Assembly: GCF_000383855.1 (NCBI RefSeq)
Contig: NZ_KB912877.1
Coordinates: forward strand, 3,210,931-3,274,930
Reading direction: 5' to 3'
DNA from: Methylobacter marinus A45
Lineage (GTDB): Bacteria; Pseudomonadota; Gammaproteobacteria; Methylococcales; Methylomonadaceae
Length of the DNA stretch: 64,000 nt
Below the pieces are notes generated by a model. The model searched no databases. It was not told the origin of the DNA and saw nothing but the letters and a program-made list of their open reading frames with translations. This document shows, piece by piece, positions 45,901 to 54,552 of the stretch (position 1 is its first letter; every line of letters starts with the position of its first letter). The translations under genes were made by a program, and so were the position numbers.

Positions 45901-47574
45901 CGGGCAATACGGAATCTGGATCAGATCCGATCCCGGACATCACTAATTCGTGACCGGGGACATTGGGCAGAAAAAAGTTTGAGATTATTCAATACGACCA
46001 TTGAAGTCGCCCTTCACCTTGGCCATGTCAATGAAGCCACCGAGTGGGTCGAGCGAAGCCGGAGTTGGGTACTGGCTGATCTCTTGACAAGAGAGGAACA
46101 GAGGCTGCCTCACACCGACCCGGCCACTGCCGCCGAATATAGCAAACTATTGCGCGATCTGGCCGAGTTAGAGTCTGCTATGATTTTAAGGGACAACTCG
46201 GTAATAGGTTTAGGTCGACTAGATGCGCCCAGAATCAATTTTGAGCGATTCTCAATACTGACTGAGCAATTACGCAAGTTAGAGGTTCACATACGTCGCG
46301 ATGATCCAGACTTCCTTGCAACCGCTGAACCACTTAATGCAGAATCTCTGCAAAGACTGGCCGACAGGCTCGACCGACCATTACTCATCCTCTGGAGCGG
46401 TAAGCAATATGGAGCTGCTTTCCTTGTCCGAGCTCATAATAGCTGCATTGAACATATTCCTTTGCCAGATCTGCGCGATGATATCGTGCAAGGCTGGGTC
46501 TTTGGTTCAGAAAAGAAGGAGTACTCTGGCTGGCTAGGTGCCCTAAGGCAATTTCAGGCGGGAATGACGACCAAGGAGGAATGGATCAGCAAGATGGATT
46601 TAGTTCTCAAGCAGGTATACGAGGCCGTCATGGGGCCTGTGCGTGAACGACTTCTCCCAAGTGAACGGGCGCTCGCCTGCATAGTCGCAGGTCCACTAGG
46701 CCTCATACCGCTGCATGCAGCCTCATGGTCCGAGGGAGGGAAGCTCCGCTATGTGCTTGAGGAGCTAGAACTGATGTATGCTCCATCAGCTTGGGTACTT
46801 GACCGTTGTTTCTCCCAATCTGCCCCACACGCTGGTCATCTACTCGGTGTCGCCAACCCTGATGGAACACTCCAACTCGGCTCTTGGGAACTAGAAACAA
46901 TAGCCAGCCGGTTGGTAGGTTCAAACCTTGGGCCATTAACCTCAATAATAGGCGATGCAGCAACGGCCTCAGCGGTCGAATCGGCTCTACGAACGCATGC
47001 TTTGGCCTATCTGTCCTGCCACGGCGAATATAATGAGCAAGAACCATTACATTCAACCTTATGGTTTGCTCAAAAGACTAAACTGAGGTTGGTTGATTTA
47101 TTGCGGCATAGGCAAGAAACCCTGCGGTTCGCAGTGCTCTCGGCATGTGAGTCGGCCATCGGTTCCTCAAACAATGCTAGAAATGAAGAATATTTAGGAC
47201 TGCCGGCTGGCTTCATCGTAGCTGGAGCCAAGACCGTGATTGGTACACTAGCTGCGGTTCCGGAGGAATCGACCGCTTTGCTGATGGTCAAGCTATTCGA
47301 GGAATTGGCTAGAGAAGGCAATACTATCGGGCTCGGTGAGGCCCTTCGTCGAGCCCAGACATGGCTAAAGGGATTATCTCGAGCCGAGGCTGTCTGTCTA
47401 GCTGAGAACTCTGGGTTCTCGGCAACCTTGAGTGCAGCTGGTTTTCAAGGGCTCGAAAAATATAATGATCCACCCTTCTCTTCTCCAATATACTGGGCAT
47501 CGTTTGTGGCATATGGTTCACCCCAGCCCGTGGTGCCAGAAGGAACTTTTGGTAATGGCAATACTCTTTTGTGA
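42925..47574 (+). CDS. Repeat-rich CHAT-domain protease (1549 aa)
   Basis: The C-terminal ~350 residues are a CHAT (caspase HetF associated with TPRs) peptidase: catalytic His1366 in LSCHGEY and Cys1408 in LSACESA, with LPAGFIVAGAKTVIGTL following. The central part (residues ~305-900) is about 13 copies of a ~47-residue helical repeat, consensus LAELGIDPxxNLxxA followed by xxLxxQAR, resembling TPR/SEL1-type solenoids but with an unusual fixed GID turn. Residues ~940-1110 look like ordinary TPR. GAGGA is 6 bases before the ATG. It leads a four-gene operon with a hydrolase, a caspase-like protease and an accessory protein. In known CHAT systems the protease is switched on by a sensor and cleaves a partner; here the solenoid is the likely sensor arm. 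Confidence 0.85.
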   Translation: MANNKLSIDTYLEEGCSKVPPKYWLRVCGGQEAAMAFVTADPGDPLYHTLFAHPILWVPGFPKAMKIFGESYNDANLTKFITGRAELLAQAVRSTIMDNLDIYVAMVGQASTQLAQEMNFDRRIHLNLAIDIMRQMRLYLSGEMSLPVEEGIKEIEAYAHFQLAQIGEDVRANLEIAIYLYEQALAALGETEETAMLLHNLGAAHMLLTIHNIEKKVEIEPLTNCDLNWDAELAHLAAALSAYTRSRKLQADTKLKVITLADEIVSHNIRVKIVPDSLEDDEAILVLSGQFRELVAEATPAYRIKVLTNEAKARLRLAKGAVAETTNLLAAVESLAEARDLIDSNDPNWADTLRDESECRLRLAERMIDPKANLATARILIDQVLSKQPNPDKLATFLSMAGNIRFLQGALCDLDPIINYRDAITLQVQARFLFPANSKELAFCIINEVNARLNLVELEIDSLADLDATTNLLAHAKDWLTEPAELGVCFNTLAQVRIKLAELGVDTHNNLVQSLDLIQQAREQIQENTSDHYNLCLNEAETRLRLASNIDINPKPHLEAAVKLLEDVLEIPKHPSKKSSVLLNLGISYMLLGQNGIDIEDNFLKAKNLFKQARAVLPADHPAIPKCLYNEAAVRRGIAELGIDPKANIQKGLELLDRAYKLFTGKPAEAARSLSLSGSLRVSLAAQGIDPPGQLQKAIEEQARARALISDISDLEKSDVAISLMHEAIARLDLSRFGIDSLVNLETALDCFAQARQLLPPDSIKLGWCMGNEGNVHSMLAVLGVNPVEHTLAAVNLYHKAKGLLPKGCLDHSRCTASEGIAHMRLAELGEEPIKNLKTAVTLFEQARTSVMSEGTIDYARSLLVEARVLKELANHEFDREDNLKTALTLCSQAREIFPKGTIDFGLTLINEADILKDQLYGEIVEAQFDSPEVIFSSLIMSKALWVQEMYESAGELFERCSLFSEAMKAYHLLGDLLVKLGRSDDALVSFSRAIRNLDQIRSRTSLIRDRGHWAEKSLRLFNTTIEVALHLGHVNEATEWVERSRSWVLADLLTREEQRLPHTDPATAAEYSKLLRDLAELESAMILRDNSVIGLGRLDAPRINFERFSILTEQLRKLEVHIRRDDPDFLATAEPLNAESLQRLADRLDRPLLILWSGKQYGAAFLVRAHNSCIEHIPLPDLRDDIVQGWVFGSEKKEYSGWLGALRQFQAGMTTKEEWISKMDLVLKQVYEAVMGPVRERLLPSERALACIVAGPLGLIPLHAASWSEGGKLRYVLEELELMYAPSAWVLDRCFSQSAPHAGHLLGVANPDGTLQLGSWELETIASRLVGSNLGPLTSIIGDAATASAVESALRTHALAYLSCHGEYNEQEPLHSTLWFAQKTKLRLVDLLRHRQETLRFAVLSACESAIGSSNNARNEEYLGLPAGFIVAGAKTVIGTLAAVPEESTALLMVKLFEELAREGNTIGLGEALRRAQTWLKGLSRAEAVCLAENSGFSATLSAAGFQGLEKYNDPPFSSPIYWASFVAYGSPQPVVPEGTFGNGNTLL

Positions 47575-47625
47575 TGTAAGCACACCCGCAACTTCTCTCA
47601 ACATGTAGCTAGGGAGTTTACGATA

Positions 47626-48888
47626 ATGCCTCTTGTTTTTGTTCATGGAGTTAACGTCCGTTCAGATGCCAATTACATGCAGGAGGAAAGAGACCGAGAT
47701 GTGTTTCTCCGTCAGATTCTCCTAGCCGACACAGACGGAAAACCTTACCTCGGCTCAATCCGTAGTCCATATTGGGGGCAGTTCGGGGCGAAATTTCGCT
47801 GGAATCAAGCTTCAGTTCCCGCTGACACATTCACTCCTTTAGGGGCTTCTGACCCTATAGCCTCGACGCTTATAATGGAAATGCCACTACCTTGGGGAGG
47901 GCATGAAACGAACACGGTTCTTTCTGATATCGCCCGGGTATCGCTTTCTGATGCGGTAGATCTACTTATCGCTGTATCTTTAGATACTGCAGATACTGCT
48001 GATGACTCGCGGCGAAGCCAGTTCGTCAAGTTCGGCCGCGCGGCCACCACCTATGCAATTCAAAATCCCCAACCAGCCTGGGTTGTCGCAGGTCAATCCA
48101 ATGACGATTTTGTGGAATCACTTATCAGGTGGGTCGAAACATGTGCACCAATGCCAACTGTCGCTTCCTCCCTTAACGAACCATCCACCGTTATGACTGA
48201 GACATTCCAGTCTCTGGGGTTTCAGGATACACTCAACTGGATGCTTGAGGGATCTGATCGGATCAAGGATACAGCAGGCCAGTGGATTAGCCGCAAAAAA
48301 GACGTCATTGGACACAGACTCAGCCAGAATGTTATGGCTCTCACCCGCAGTTCACTACACCCAAAGATTGCAAGGTTCGTTGGTGACGTTATCGTTTACA
48401 TTAATGAACGCGGCAATTCGCAGCACTTGGGAGCAATTCCGGCTACTGTACTAGCCGATCTCGAGGCTGTCGCCGCCGAGCGCACCGAGGAAGATCCTCT
48501 AATCGTCGTGGGTCATAGCATGGGAGGGGTCATTCTCTACGATCTTATCAGCGGCTTCATTCCCTCACGGTGGCCAGACTTAATAATAGACGCGTTGGTG
48601 ACGGTTGGATCCCAGGTCGCTTTGTTTGAGGAGATGAAGCAGTTCCGCCTTCGGGACGATAGTGTACCTGGCCCTGGCAGAGATCGTATGCCCCGGCCGG
48701 CAAACCTCAGACGATGGATCAATATCTTCGACACCACAGACGTGCTCTCGTTCGCAGCTAATAAGGTCTTCGATGGCGTTGAAGATTACGCTTTCTCATC
48801 GGAGACGGACACCTTTAGCTCTCACTCCGCCTACTTCCTGCGACCGAGTTTCTATGAGCGGCTGCGTGTGCGACTCTCCACACCTTAA
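47626..48888 (+). CDS. Alpha/beta hydrolase (lipase/esterase-like)
   Basis: 420-aa alpha/beta hydrolase. It begins MPLVFVHGVNVRSDANYM (HG oxyanion motif) and has the nucleophile elbow GHSMGG with Ser298, followed by VTVGSQVALFEE. A candidate catalytic His is in FSSHSAYF near the C-terminus. The large insertion before the elbow (residues 40-285) is unlike housekeeping esterases. No signal peptide is seen, so it acts inside the cell. It lies between two predicted proteases of different clans, 51 bases after CHAT and 20 bases before the caspase gene, so it may be the toxic effector held inactive until cut. Phospholipase or lipase action is inference. Confidence 0.78.
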   Translation: MPLVFVHGVNVRSDANYMQEERDRDVFLRQILLADTDGKPYLGSIRSPYWGQFGAKFRWNQASVPADTFTPLGASDPIASTLIMEMPLPWGGHETNTVLSDIARVSLSDAVDLLIAVSLDTADTADDSRRSQFVKFGRAATTYAIQNPQPAWVVAGQSNDDFVESLIRWVETCAPMPTVASSLNEPSTVMTETFQSLGFQDTLNWMLEGSDRIKDTAGQWISRKKDVIGHRLSQNVMALTRSSLHPKIARFVGDVIVYINERGNSQHLGAIPATVLADLEAVAAERTEEDPLIVVGHSMGGVILYDLISGFIPSRWPDLIIDALVTVGSQVALFEEMKQFRLRDDSVPGPGRDRMPRPANLRRWINIFDTTDVLSFAANKVFDGVEDYAFSSETDTFSSHSAYFLRPSFYERLRVRLSTP

Positions 48889-48908
48889 TCTTTATAAGGG
48901 TATAGGCC

Positions 48909-50054
48909 ATGGCACTAATTGAGGATAGACATCGGACGGGACCGCAGATCCATGCCTTGATCATTGGGGTAGGAGCATATCCCTACCTTCACGATCCTAA
49001 ATATCAGTCTTTCCGGAACAAGCTTCCTGCCGACTTGCGCAACTTAGAACCACTGCCTTCAGCGCCCTTGTCCGCACTGGAGCTTGTCCGATGGCTGAAG
49101 TCTGAATACGACAATTCCTCGGTCCCACTTGGAACGATCGAATGTCTACTCTCTGATCCGGCCAGACCGGCAGAATTCACAGCTATGTCAGCGACAATTG
49201 ACAATATTCAAGATGCCTTCGATCGTTGGTACGAACGCTGTGATGCTGATATAGGGAATACGGCTTTATTCTATTACTGTGGGCATGGCTTTATGAAAAC
49301 CAGCACAGCTCTTCTGTCTGAGGATTTCGGCCATCACCCACATGAACCATTTGTTGATACGATTAACTTCGACAGCATGGAGATGGGCATGCGAGGATGC
49401 AATGCATCGACCCAGCTTTTCTTCGCTGATGCCTGCCGCCAGATTCCGCGGACGGCTCTCCAGATGATCAATGACCTTCCCTCCCGTTCTTTAGTAAGCT
49501 CATTGGCGGGTTCATTTAAAATTCGACGAATGCTACGTGCCAACGCTGCGGTCCCGAACACTCAGGCGCACACCCGCAGCGGGCAGATTACCCAATTTAC
49601 TAGAGCTCTTCTCCAAAGCTTAGAAGGACAAGGTAGCGAGCGTGGCCCGGGAGGACAGTGGGTAGTCACTATCAATGGGTTAAATAACGCGATTCATGAT
49701 GCGGTTGACCGCCTCCTGCTGATTCCAGGCACTCCTGACCAGAGTTGTGAGATCCGCACCGAGAAAGGCTCCAAGCATATAATTCATGTCTTGCCGGGAG
49801 TGCCTGAAGTTCCAATTCGCATTGGATGTCGTCCGAATGAAGTGATCGGATTTGCTGTGCTCTCTCTCAACCGAGTTCGTGATGCTACAGTGGTAAAAGT
49901 CCGCGTTCCGCCCCAGCCGCAACCTTGGGAATTAACTGTTCCAGCTGACCAGTATCTAGTTACCGCAAGTTTCGCAGACAACTCTTACCCCTGTAAGAGC
50001 CTTGATATTTGGGCAACTCCTCCATCCGTTACAGATAACATAGTGTTTGCCTAA
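48909..50054 (+). CDS. Caspase-like (C14) protease
   Basis: 381-aa protein with a bacterial metacaspase/caspase fold: ALIIGVGAYPYL at the start, catalytic His126 in YYCGHGF and Cys176 in FFADACRQ. After ~residue 285 a beta-rich C-terminal domain follows (VPIRIGCRPNEVIGFAV, then VTVPADQ-like strands). AAGGG lies before the ATG. The stop and the next start overlap (TAATG), indicating coupled translation. Having both a CHAT and a caspase in one operon is unusual; one may process the other, or each may respond to a different signal. Confidence 0.82.
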   Translation: MALIEDRHRTGPQIHALIIGVGAYPYLHDPKYQSFRNKLPADLRNLEPLPSAPLSALELVRWLKSEYDNSSVPLGTIECLLSDPARPAEFTAMSATIDNIQDAFDRWYERCDADIGNTALFYYCGHGFMKTSTALLSEDFGHHPHEPFVDTINFDSMEMGMRGCNASTQLFFADACRQIPRTALQMINDLPSRSLVSSLAGSFKIRRMLRANAAVPNTQAHTRSGQITQFTRALLQSLEGQGSERGPGGQWVVTINGLNNAIHDAVDRLLLIPGTPDQSCEIRTEKGSKHIIHVLPGVPEVPIRIGCRPNEVIGFAVLSLNRVRDATVVKVRVPPQPQPWELTVPADQYLVTASFADNSYPCKSLDIWATPPSVTDNIVFA

Positions 50055-51310
50055 TGACCGCCATCGAACTGCAATACGATTCCCCTATCAAGTCTGATCT
50101 CGATCTAATGTTCGTCGATGTGATAGACCGTGACATGAATACCCTTCGAGAAGAGACCTTCTCTCCCATGAATCCGTTGCTGACCATACCAGTCGTCCCT
50201 GGTAATTATCTCGTCCGTGTTCGCAGGTCTACTGGCAAAAACTTTAGCATCCCGATTTCGGTGGAACTTAACCAGATATGTCACGTTCCACTTCGCCCTC
50301 CTGGGGAACCTTCACCGCACGAATGGCTCCATCTTCAGCATGCCTTAGAGTTGTTGCCGAAGATGCAGCAGAGAGGATCTATGATTTTCAAAGCCCCACT
50401 CCGCAAGCAGACTTTATGGGCACGTCTCTGGGTCTATACAGATCCTAATACGAGGATGTGGGCGGAATACCCTTGGGCCGAATTGCACTCCGAGGCGGAT
50501 GAAAGTTTCATCAACCTGTCTTTCCTAGGCCAATCCCAGACCCTAAGTATCATTCAGTGCGGGGGCGAGACTGTGCCTTGGCGAGCGGTCGCACTACCTC
50601 CAGTACCCGAGCGCCTTGAGATCGTTTTCTCCCCATCTCAGCTCGATGCCGAGTTATCGGGGGGGATGAATCTTGTGGTATCTCGGCAGGACCCAGATAC
50701 AGAATTACTGCTCAAGGCTCTGAGTTCTGTAGGACCCAATTCCTCCGAACAGATGTTGGAGTATCTAATGGAAGCAAAGACTCCACTCTCGGAATCACTC
50801 TTTTCTGGAAAGTTTGAAGATCCGGTAACCGCAGTTATTGTCGGCTACTTCCTATTGCGAAACGATGCCTTCGATTGTATTCATAGCTGGGCCGATAATC
50901 TCGCAAGCACCTTCGAGTGGTTTCCCGATGGGGCAATTATCCATGCTTGGCAACTCCTGGCCGACCCAAACCACCGCAGCCCTCAACGGTCTCGTGAGAG
51001 GCTACTCGAGGCTGTCCGTCGAGGCTTACCAGTTTACACCGAAGGGCTTCGCTTACTACGCGATGGCCTAACCTACTTTGCTCGTTTACATGATTGGCAG
51101 GGACAGCAACCATTTGCTGGTGAGGAGGATGTAGATGTCCAATCTGCTCTCATTACAATTCAACCTTACCTTGCAGCGGCAGACTGGAATCAGCCACAGA
51201 CCACTTTCTTTGGACGTACACCGATGGCCCCATCGCTCAAGCCAGTCAAAGGTATTCCAGTAACACATGAGGAATTATTCATTTTTCGTCTTTCTCTAAA
51301 AGATTTCTGA
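50054..51310 (+). CDS. Accessory protein of the CHAT-caspase operon (unknown family)
   Basis: 418-aa protein I do not recognise. The first ~95 residues look like a small beta sandwich (IPVVPGNYLVRVRRSTGKNF then SIPISVELNQICHVPL), similar in style to the C-terminal domain of the caspase just upstream. The rest is mainly helical with several WPDG/HAW-like turns. There is no signal peptide, membrane segment or catalytic motif. Overlap with the caspase stop (TAATG) shows it is made together with it. It could be an adaptor that holds caspase and hydrolase together through matching beta domains. Confidence 0.6.
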   Translation: MTAIELQYDSPIKSDLDLMFVDVIDRDMNTLREETFSPMNPLLTIPVVPGNYLVRVRRSTGKNFSIPISVELNQICHVPLRPPGEPSPHEWLHLQHALELLPKMQQRGSMIFKAPLRKQTLWARLWVYTDPNTRMWAEYPWAELHSEADESFINLSFLGQSQTLSIIQCGGETVPWRAVALPPVPERLEIVFSPSQLDAELSGGMNLVVSRQDPDTELLLKALSSVGPNSSEQMLEYLMEAKTPLSESLFSGKFEDPVTAVIVGYFLLRNDAFDCIHSWADNLASTFEWFPDGAIIHAWQLLADPNHRSPQRSRERLLEAVRRGLPVYTEGLRLLRDGLTYFARLHDWQGQQPFAGEEDVDVQSALITIQPYLAAADWNQPQTTFFGRTPMAPSLKPVKGIPVTHEELFIFRLSLKDF

Positions 51311-51420
51311 AGTTGTCGTTCAGTCAGCTTGGTGTTATAACCATTCTGCCTGTACAATCAAGTCAGCTATAGTAAAGCCAAGATAAAAAAATCGGGCTTC
51401 CTCAAAATAGGGGTTTTGTT

Positions 51421-51769
51421 ATCAGGGGTTCTAAGCCCTGACCCTGGAAATATTGGAAAGCCATTAAATTCAATGAACTAATATGAAATATCGACCAATT
51501 TGACGCCAAAAACTATAAATAACTCGCTTACGAAACAGTATTCACGGTTTTAGAACTCAGCATTTCATAACTTTCCGGTTTTCGATGCTTGGTCCTGTGT
51601 GTTCACCACGGCTGGAAGTGGCATTTCTATTCATGGCGACATTAAAACTTTCCGGGTTATGGCCGTTTTACGGAAAGTTGCAAAGCAAAACTCTTTTTCA
51701 GATGATCGATAACTTGCTGTATTTATTAACGTTACAAAATTTCTGGGGTTAGGGCTTAGAACCCCTGAT
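51421..51769. mobile_element. MITE-like element with 31-base inverted ends
   Basis: Bases 51421-51451 and the complement of 51739-51769 match at 28 of 31 positions (start ATCAGGGGTTCTAAGCCCT). The 349-base interval has no coding frame, so this is a non-autonomous element or a pair of regulatory arms. No clear target duplication flanks it. The internal AACTTTCCGG motif occurs twice with an opposite copy. Confidence 0.65.
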
Positions 51770-51809
51770 TGGCTCAAATTGTTCACGATTGCCCCGGGGA
51801 GTCGCTACT

Positions 51810-51853
51810 TTGCCGCTTGTTATGGGGCATCCATGTCCCACAACAAGCGGCAA
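51810..51853. other. Perfect 12-base stem hairpin
   Basis: TTGCCGCTTGTT (51810-51821) pairs perfectly with AACAAGCGGCAA (51842-51853); the 20-base loop contains a further GGG/CCC pairing. Neither strand has a T-tract after the stem, so it is not a standard terminator. Confidence 0.6.
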
Positions 51854-51967
51854 AAATCACGCGACCGCTATTGCCTTTGGCGACCTCGATTCGTCCGCGT
51901 CCCCCTCGTTTCGATTCAACAAAAGGGCGAAACTTAGGCTCTGCATGACTTGACGCCGTTTCGCGAT

Positions 51968-52084
51968 GCCGGGCAGGTTTTCTCCGCTTCGCTCCGAAAC
52001 CCCCGCCCGGCGCTACGGCTATCGGGGACTAAAAATCTTCACTTCGCTCACGCTCAGTTTCCAAGATTTTCAGCGGCAGTCCCC
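51968..52084. other. Two adjacent large palindromes
   Basis: Palindrome A: GCCGGGC (51968) with GCCCGGC (52005), inner GGTTTTC/GAAACC. Palindrome B: GGGGACT (52024) with AGTCCCC (52078), inner AAATCTT/AAGATTT. Together they form a structured, GC-rich intergenic block at the 3' end of the nuclease gene on the minus strand. Function unknown; transcription barrier, small RNA or recombination site are possible. Confidence 0.5.
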
Positions 52085-52110
52085 AAAGCGGCGGGCCAAC
52101 TCACAGAGCG

Positions 52111-54306
52111 TCATTGCAGAGTATTTGGTTCGGGCTTAGTCGGCCCTGGTTGATCCCCTTCTTTTTCTGCATTCAACGGGATTTCTGCATATGCGGCTTC
52201 AGCATCTCGGTGAATGGCCCGCAAGTCCATTATGTAGTTCTGGAGTGCTATTGTTACTCTACCAATCCGTATTCGCCTGATGAAAGGCTGCAGTTGTTCA
52301 AGCTGCATGCGAACTATAGTCTCACCCTGCAGATAGTCGGTTAAGTCGGCTGCGTGGAATTCATTGCTGCGCCAGAATCTTAGAGTCGAAGCGCCCGAGC
52401 GGCGGATTTCCCCGCGCAGAAGAACATTTATGAGCTCATGCGCTTGCCGTACTGGATGATCACCTATTCGGTACCCAGTAAATACGCGATTAGCTGTGAT
52501 GATGCCGGTGTGAACTTTGTCAGTGATCTGCACATCCCAACCAAGCCAAGCAAACAGTTGAGCTTGGTTATTCGGCACCCGCAACCATGCCAAACGGATA
52601 TCCAACTGCTCGTTAGCCGTCTTGATGTGTTCAAAGCTAGTCCGAATTTCGTGGGACGAGCAAGGGTGGAACGAATTCTTGCACTCAAAGACGAACAATA
52701 CCTCATCACGCCAGCAGAGGATATCTGTTTCCCTTTTCCCGTTAATATTGTACGTAAACTGCTGGCGTACCTTAAATCCAGCATCAGTTAATGCCTTCAC
52801 CACCGCCTCTTGCATCGGATCCACTTCTCCTACCAAAGTAACCCTGAGATTGTTACTGATAGCGATATTGCGGACCAGATTTGCGCGCGCAATCAATCCT
52901 GGTGCAATGACGTAGTGACTCCCAATCTTGATTAATGGCCGATACTGCACGTCTATAAACTTCTGGTCTTGTTCGAGCGTTATCAGTCGAACTGCTTCTT
53001 CGGCTTTATCTCTTGGCAGTATATACTCGAGTATCTGGATAAGCTGATCGTGGCGAATCGCTGGCAGGACGGAGCGCATTCGTAGCTTTCTCTGGCACTG
53101 TATGTCTTGGATACTCCTCAGTTTCTCGTTGAATGCTTCGCTGATGAAACTGAATAAGCGTTGAACTTTTAAGATATCTAATACGGTTAGATTCGGAGCC
53201 ACTAGCAGCGAGTGCGCGTTATCTAGTTGAAAATTCTCTATACCAATACCCATGAGGCCGATAAGTTCCTCTGCAAAGAAGCCATCGGTTGTAATTAGCG
53301 CAAAGAACTCGCTCTCATTAGGCATCAGAAATACAAGGCGTTCTATTGGATCCGTCTTTAGTAAGAATAGCTCGCCCATACCGGCCTGGAAGGCATATGC
53401 TATGCAGTTCTCCATCGTCGGTAGGTCCCGCCCGTCCTCTTGATATAGCTTCAAAACCTCTTGTGCGCGTATAGTGACTTGGATTTCGCTTTGAATGTAT
53501 CCAAGACGGATTGATTTCTCCAGCATGTTGTCTGTCGAAAATACTTTAAGAGTTGTACCATCCAGCACGATTTCGTAAGGTAAACCGTCGATGAGCGTCT
53601 CGACTTCAAACAGCTCGTTGAGACGGGCCGCGTCAATCAACAATCCAGCGTAAGTGCTTTCGAAAGGTCGAGCCAATTGCTCGTCAACGTGCATCCACAT
53701 TTCGGGAACGATCCCAAATTCTTCGCGGATGAGATGCAAAAGGTAAGAAAACGCTTGAGAGAGCTCTTCAGCGCTCCAATGCTCGAGATTTTCAGAGCTT
53801 TCGTCCTGGTAACCCACCCAATTTTGGACAAAAAGCTCATTGACAATGACCAGCAACGTCTTGAGCACAATTTTCTTTCGCGCTTGAAGCCGACTCAGCA
53901 TTTTGCCTCTAAGTCGATACGCCTCAGGCGCGGCAGCGAGTAATGCCTGGACTGAGTGCAGGTACTTGGCCCTGTCCTCTCTGAGCTGCAGTTGTGGGAG
54001 CAACTGCAATGAGGCATCCACTGCTTTCGAAAGTGCTCCAGAGCGAAACTTATACCGGGATGCTCTAAAAAGTCCTTGGCGACGAATCCGCGCTACGGTG
54101 CTGTCGGCATCCCATAAAAGCAGAGCCAGAGTGATAGCAACAGCCTTCTGGTGCTGGTTGTGTTCTAGATGGGTTGCTAGTGCTTCTAGGGCGCTCTTAG
54201 CGTCCGACTTGGTAGCAGTTGGCGCTTGAGCGACTTTTGCTGCTGCAACAATATCTGCACATGTTCTATATTTGATAAGTTCATCTGCCAGCTCCTGAAT
54301 TTTCAA
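52111..54306 (-). CDS. PD-(D/E)XK nuclease-domain protein (unknown family)
   Basis: About 731 aa. The recognisable core is in the C-terminal third: GKRETDILCWRD then FVFECKN, giving Asp and E-x-K with 12 residues between (numbered from TTG 54321: Asp533, Glu546, Lys548), the pattern of PD-(D/E)XK endonucleases. Before it, YNINGKR follows a helix (VKALTDAGFKVRQQF), the normal fold order. The first ~480 residues are helical without known motifs. The best start is TTG 54306, with AAGGAGG four bases upstream; the frame is open to a TTG at 54321 that would include the Shine-Dalgarno. It is a lone gene, plausible as a single-protein defence or restriction factor. Confidence 0.7.
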   Translation of the reverse strand: MKIQELADELIKYRTCADIVAAAKVAQAPTATKSDAKSALEALATHLEHNQHQKAVAITLALLLWDADSTVARIRRQGLFRASRYKFRSGALSKAVDASLQLLPQLQLREDRAKYLHSVQALLAAAPEAYRLRGKMLSRLQARKKIVLKTLLVIVNELFVQNWVGYQDESSENLEHWSAEELSQAFSYLLHLIREEFGIVPEMWMHVDEQLARPFESTYAGLLIDAARLNELFEVETLIDGLPYEIVLDGTTLKVFSTDNMLEKSIRLGYIQSEIQVTIRAQEVLKLYQEDGRDLPTMENCIAYAFQAGMGELFLLKTDPIERLVFLMPNESEFFALITTDGFFAEELIGLMGIGIENFQLDNAHSLLVAPNLTVLDILKVQRLFSFISEAFNEKLRSIQDIQCQRKLRMRSVLPAIRHDQLIQILEYILPRDKAEEAVRLITLEQDQKFIDVQYRPLIKIGSHYVIAPGLIARANLVRNIAISNNLRVTLVGEVDPMQEAVVKALTDAGFKVRQQFTYNINGKRETDILCWRDEVLFVFECKNSFHPCSSHEIRTSFEHIKTANEQLDIRLAWLRVPNNQAQLFAWLGWDVQITDKVHTGIITANRVFTGYRIGDHPVRQAHELINVLLRGEIRRSGASTLRFWRSNEFHAADLTDYLQGETIVRMQLEQLQPFIRRIRIGRVTIALQNYIMDLRAIHRDAEAAYAEIPLNAEKEGDQPGPTKPEPNTLQ

Positions 54307-54552
54307 GTGTCCTCCTTGCAATAGTGCCTCAACTTATTATACCCCAAAAATCACGTTTAAAACTGCACCTCTTTCTGATGAAGGGCGCAAGTAAGAATAA
54401 CCACAAATTGCAGGCGGCAAGAGAGGTCTGCTTTTGGCACATAGCGGCTATTAGCCCAGCAATGGAACCTTTCCAAACCTCATCGCATCAAAATTTCACA
54501 AAAACTGGCGTTAAACTCCAAAATCATTATTCAATGTCAGAGAGAATCCAAT

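Noticed and set aside
51810-51853. Rho-independent terminator or integron attC site
   Set aside because: The stem is perfect but no T-tract follows on either strand; the core sequences do not match attC R'/R'' boxes and no integrase is present.
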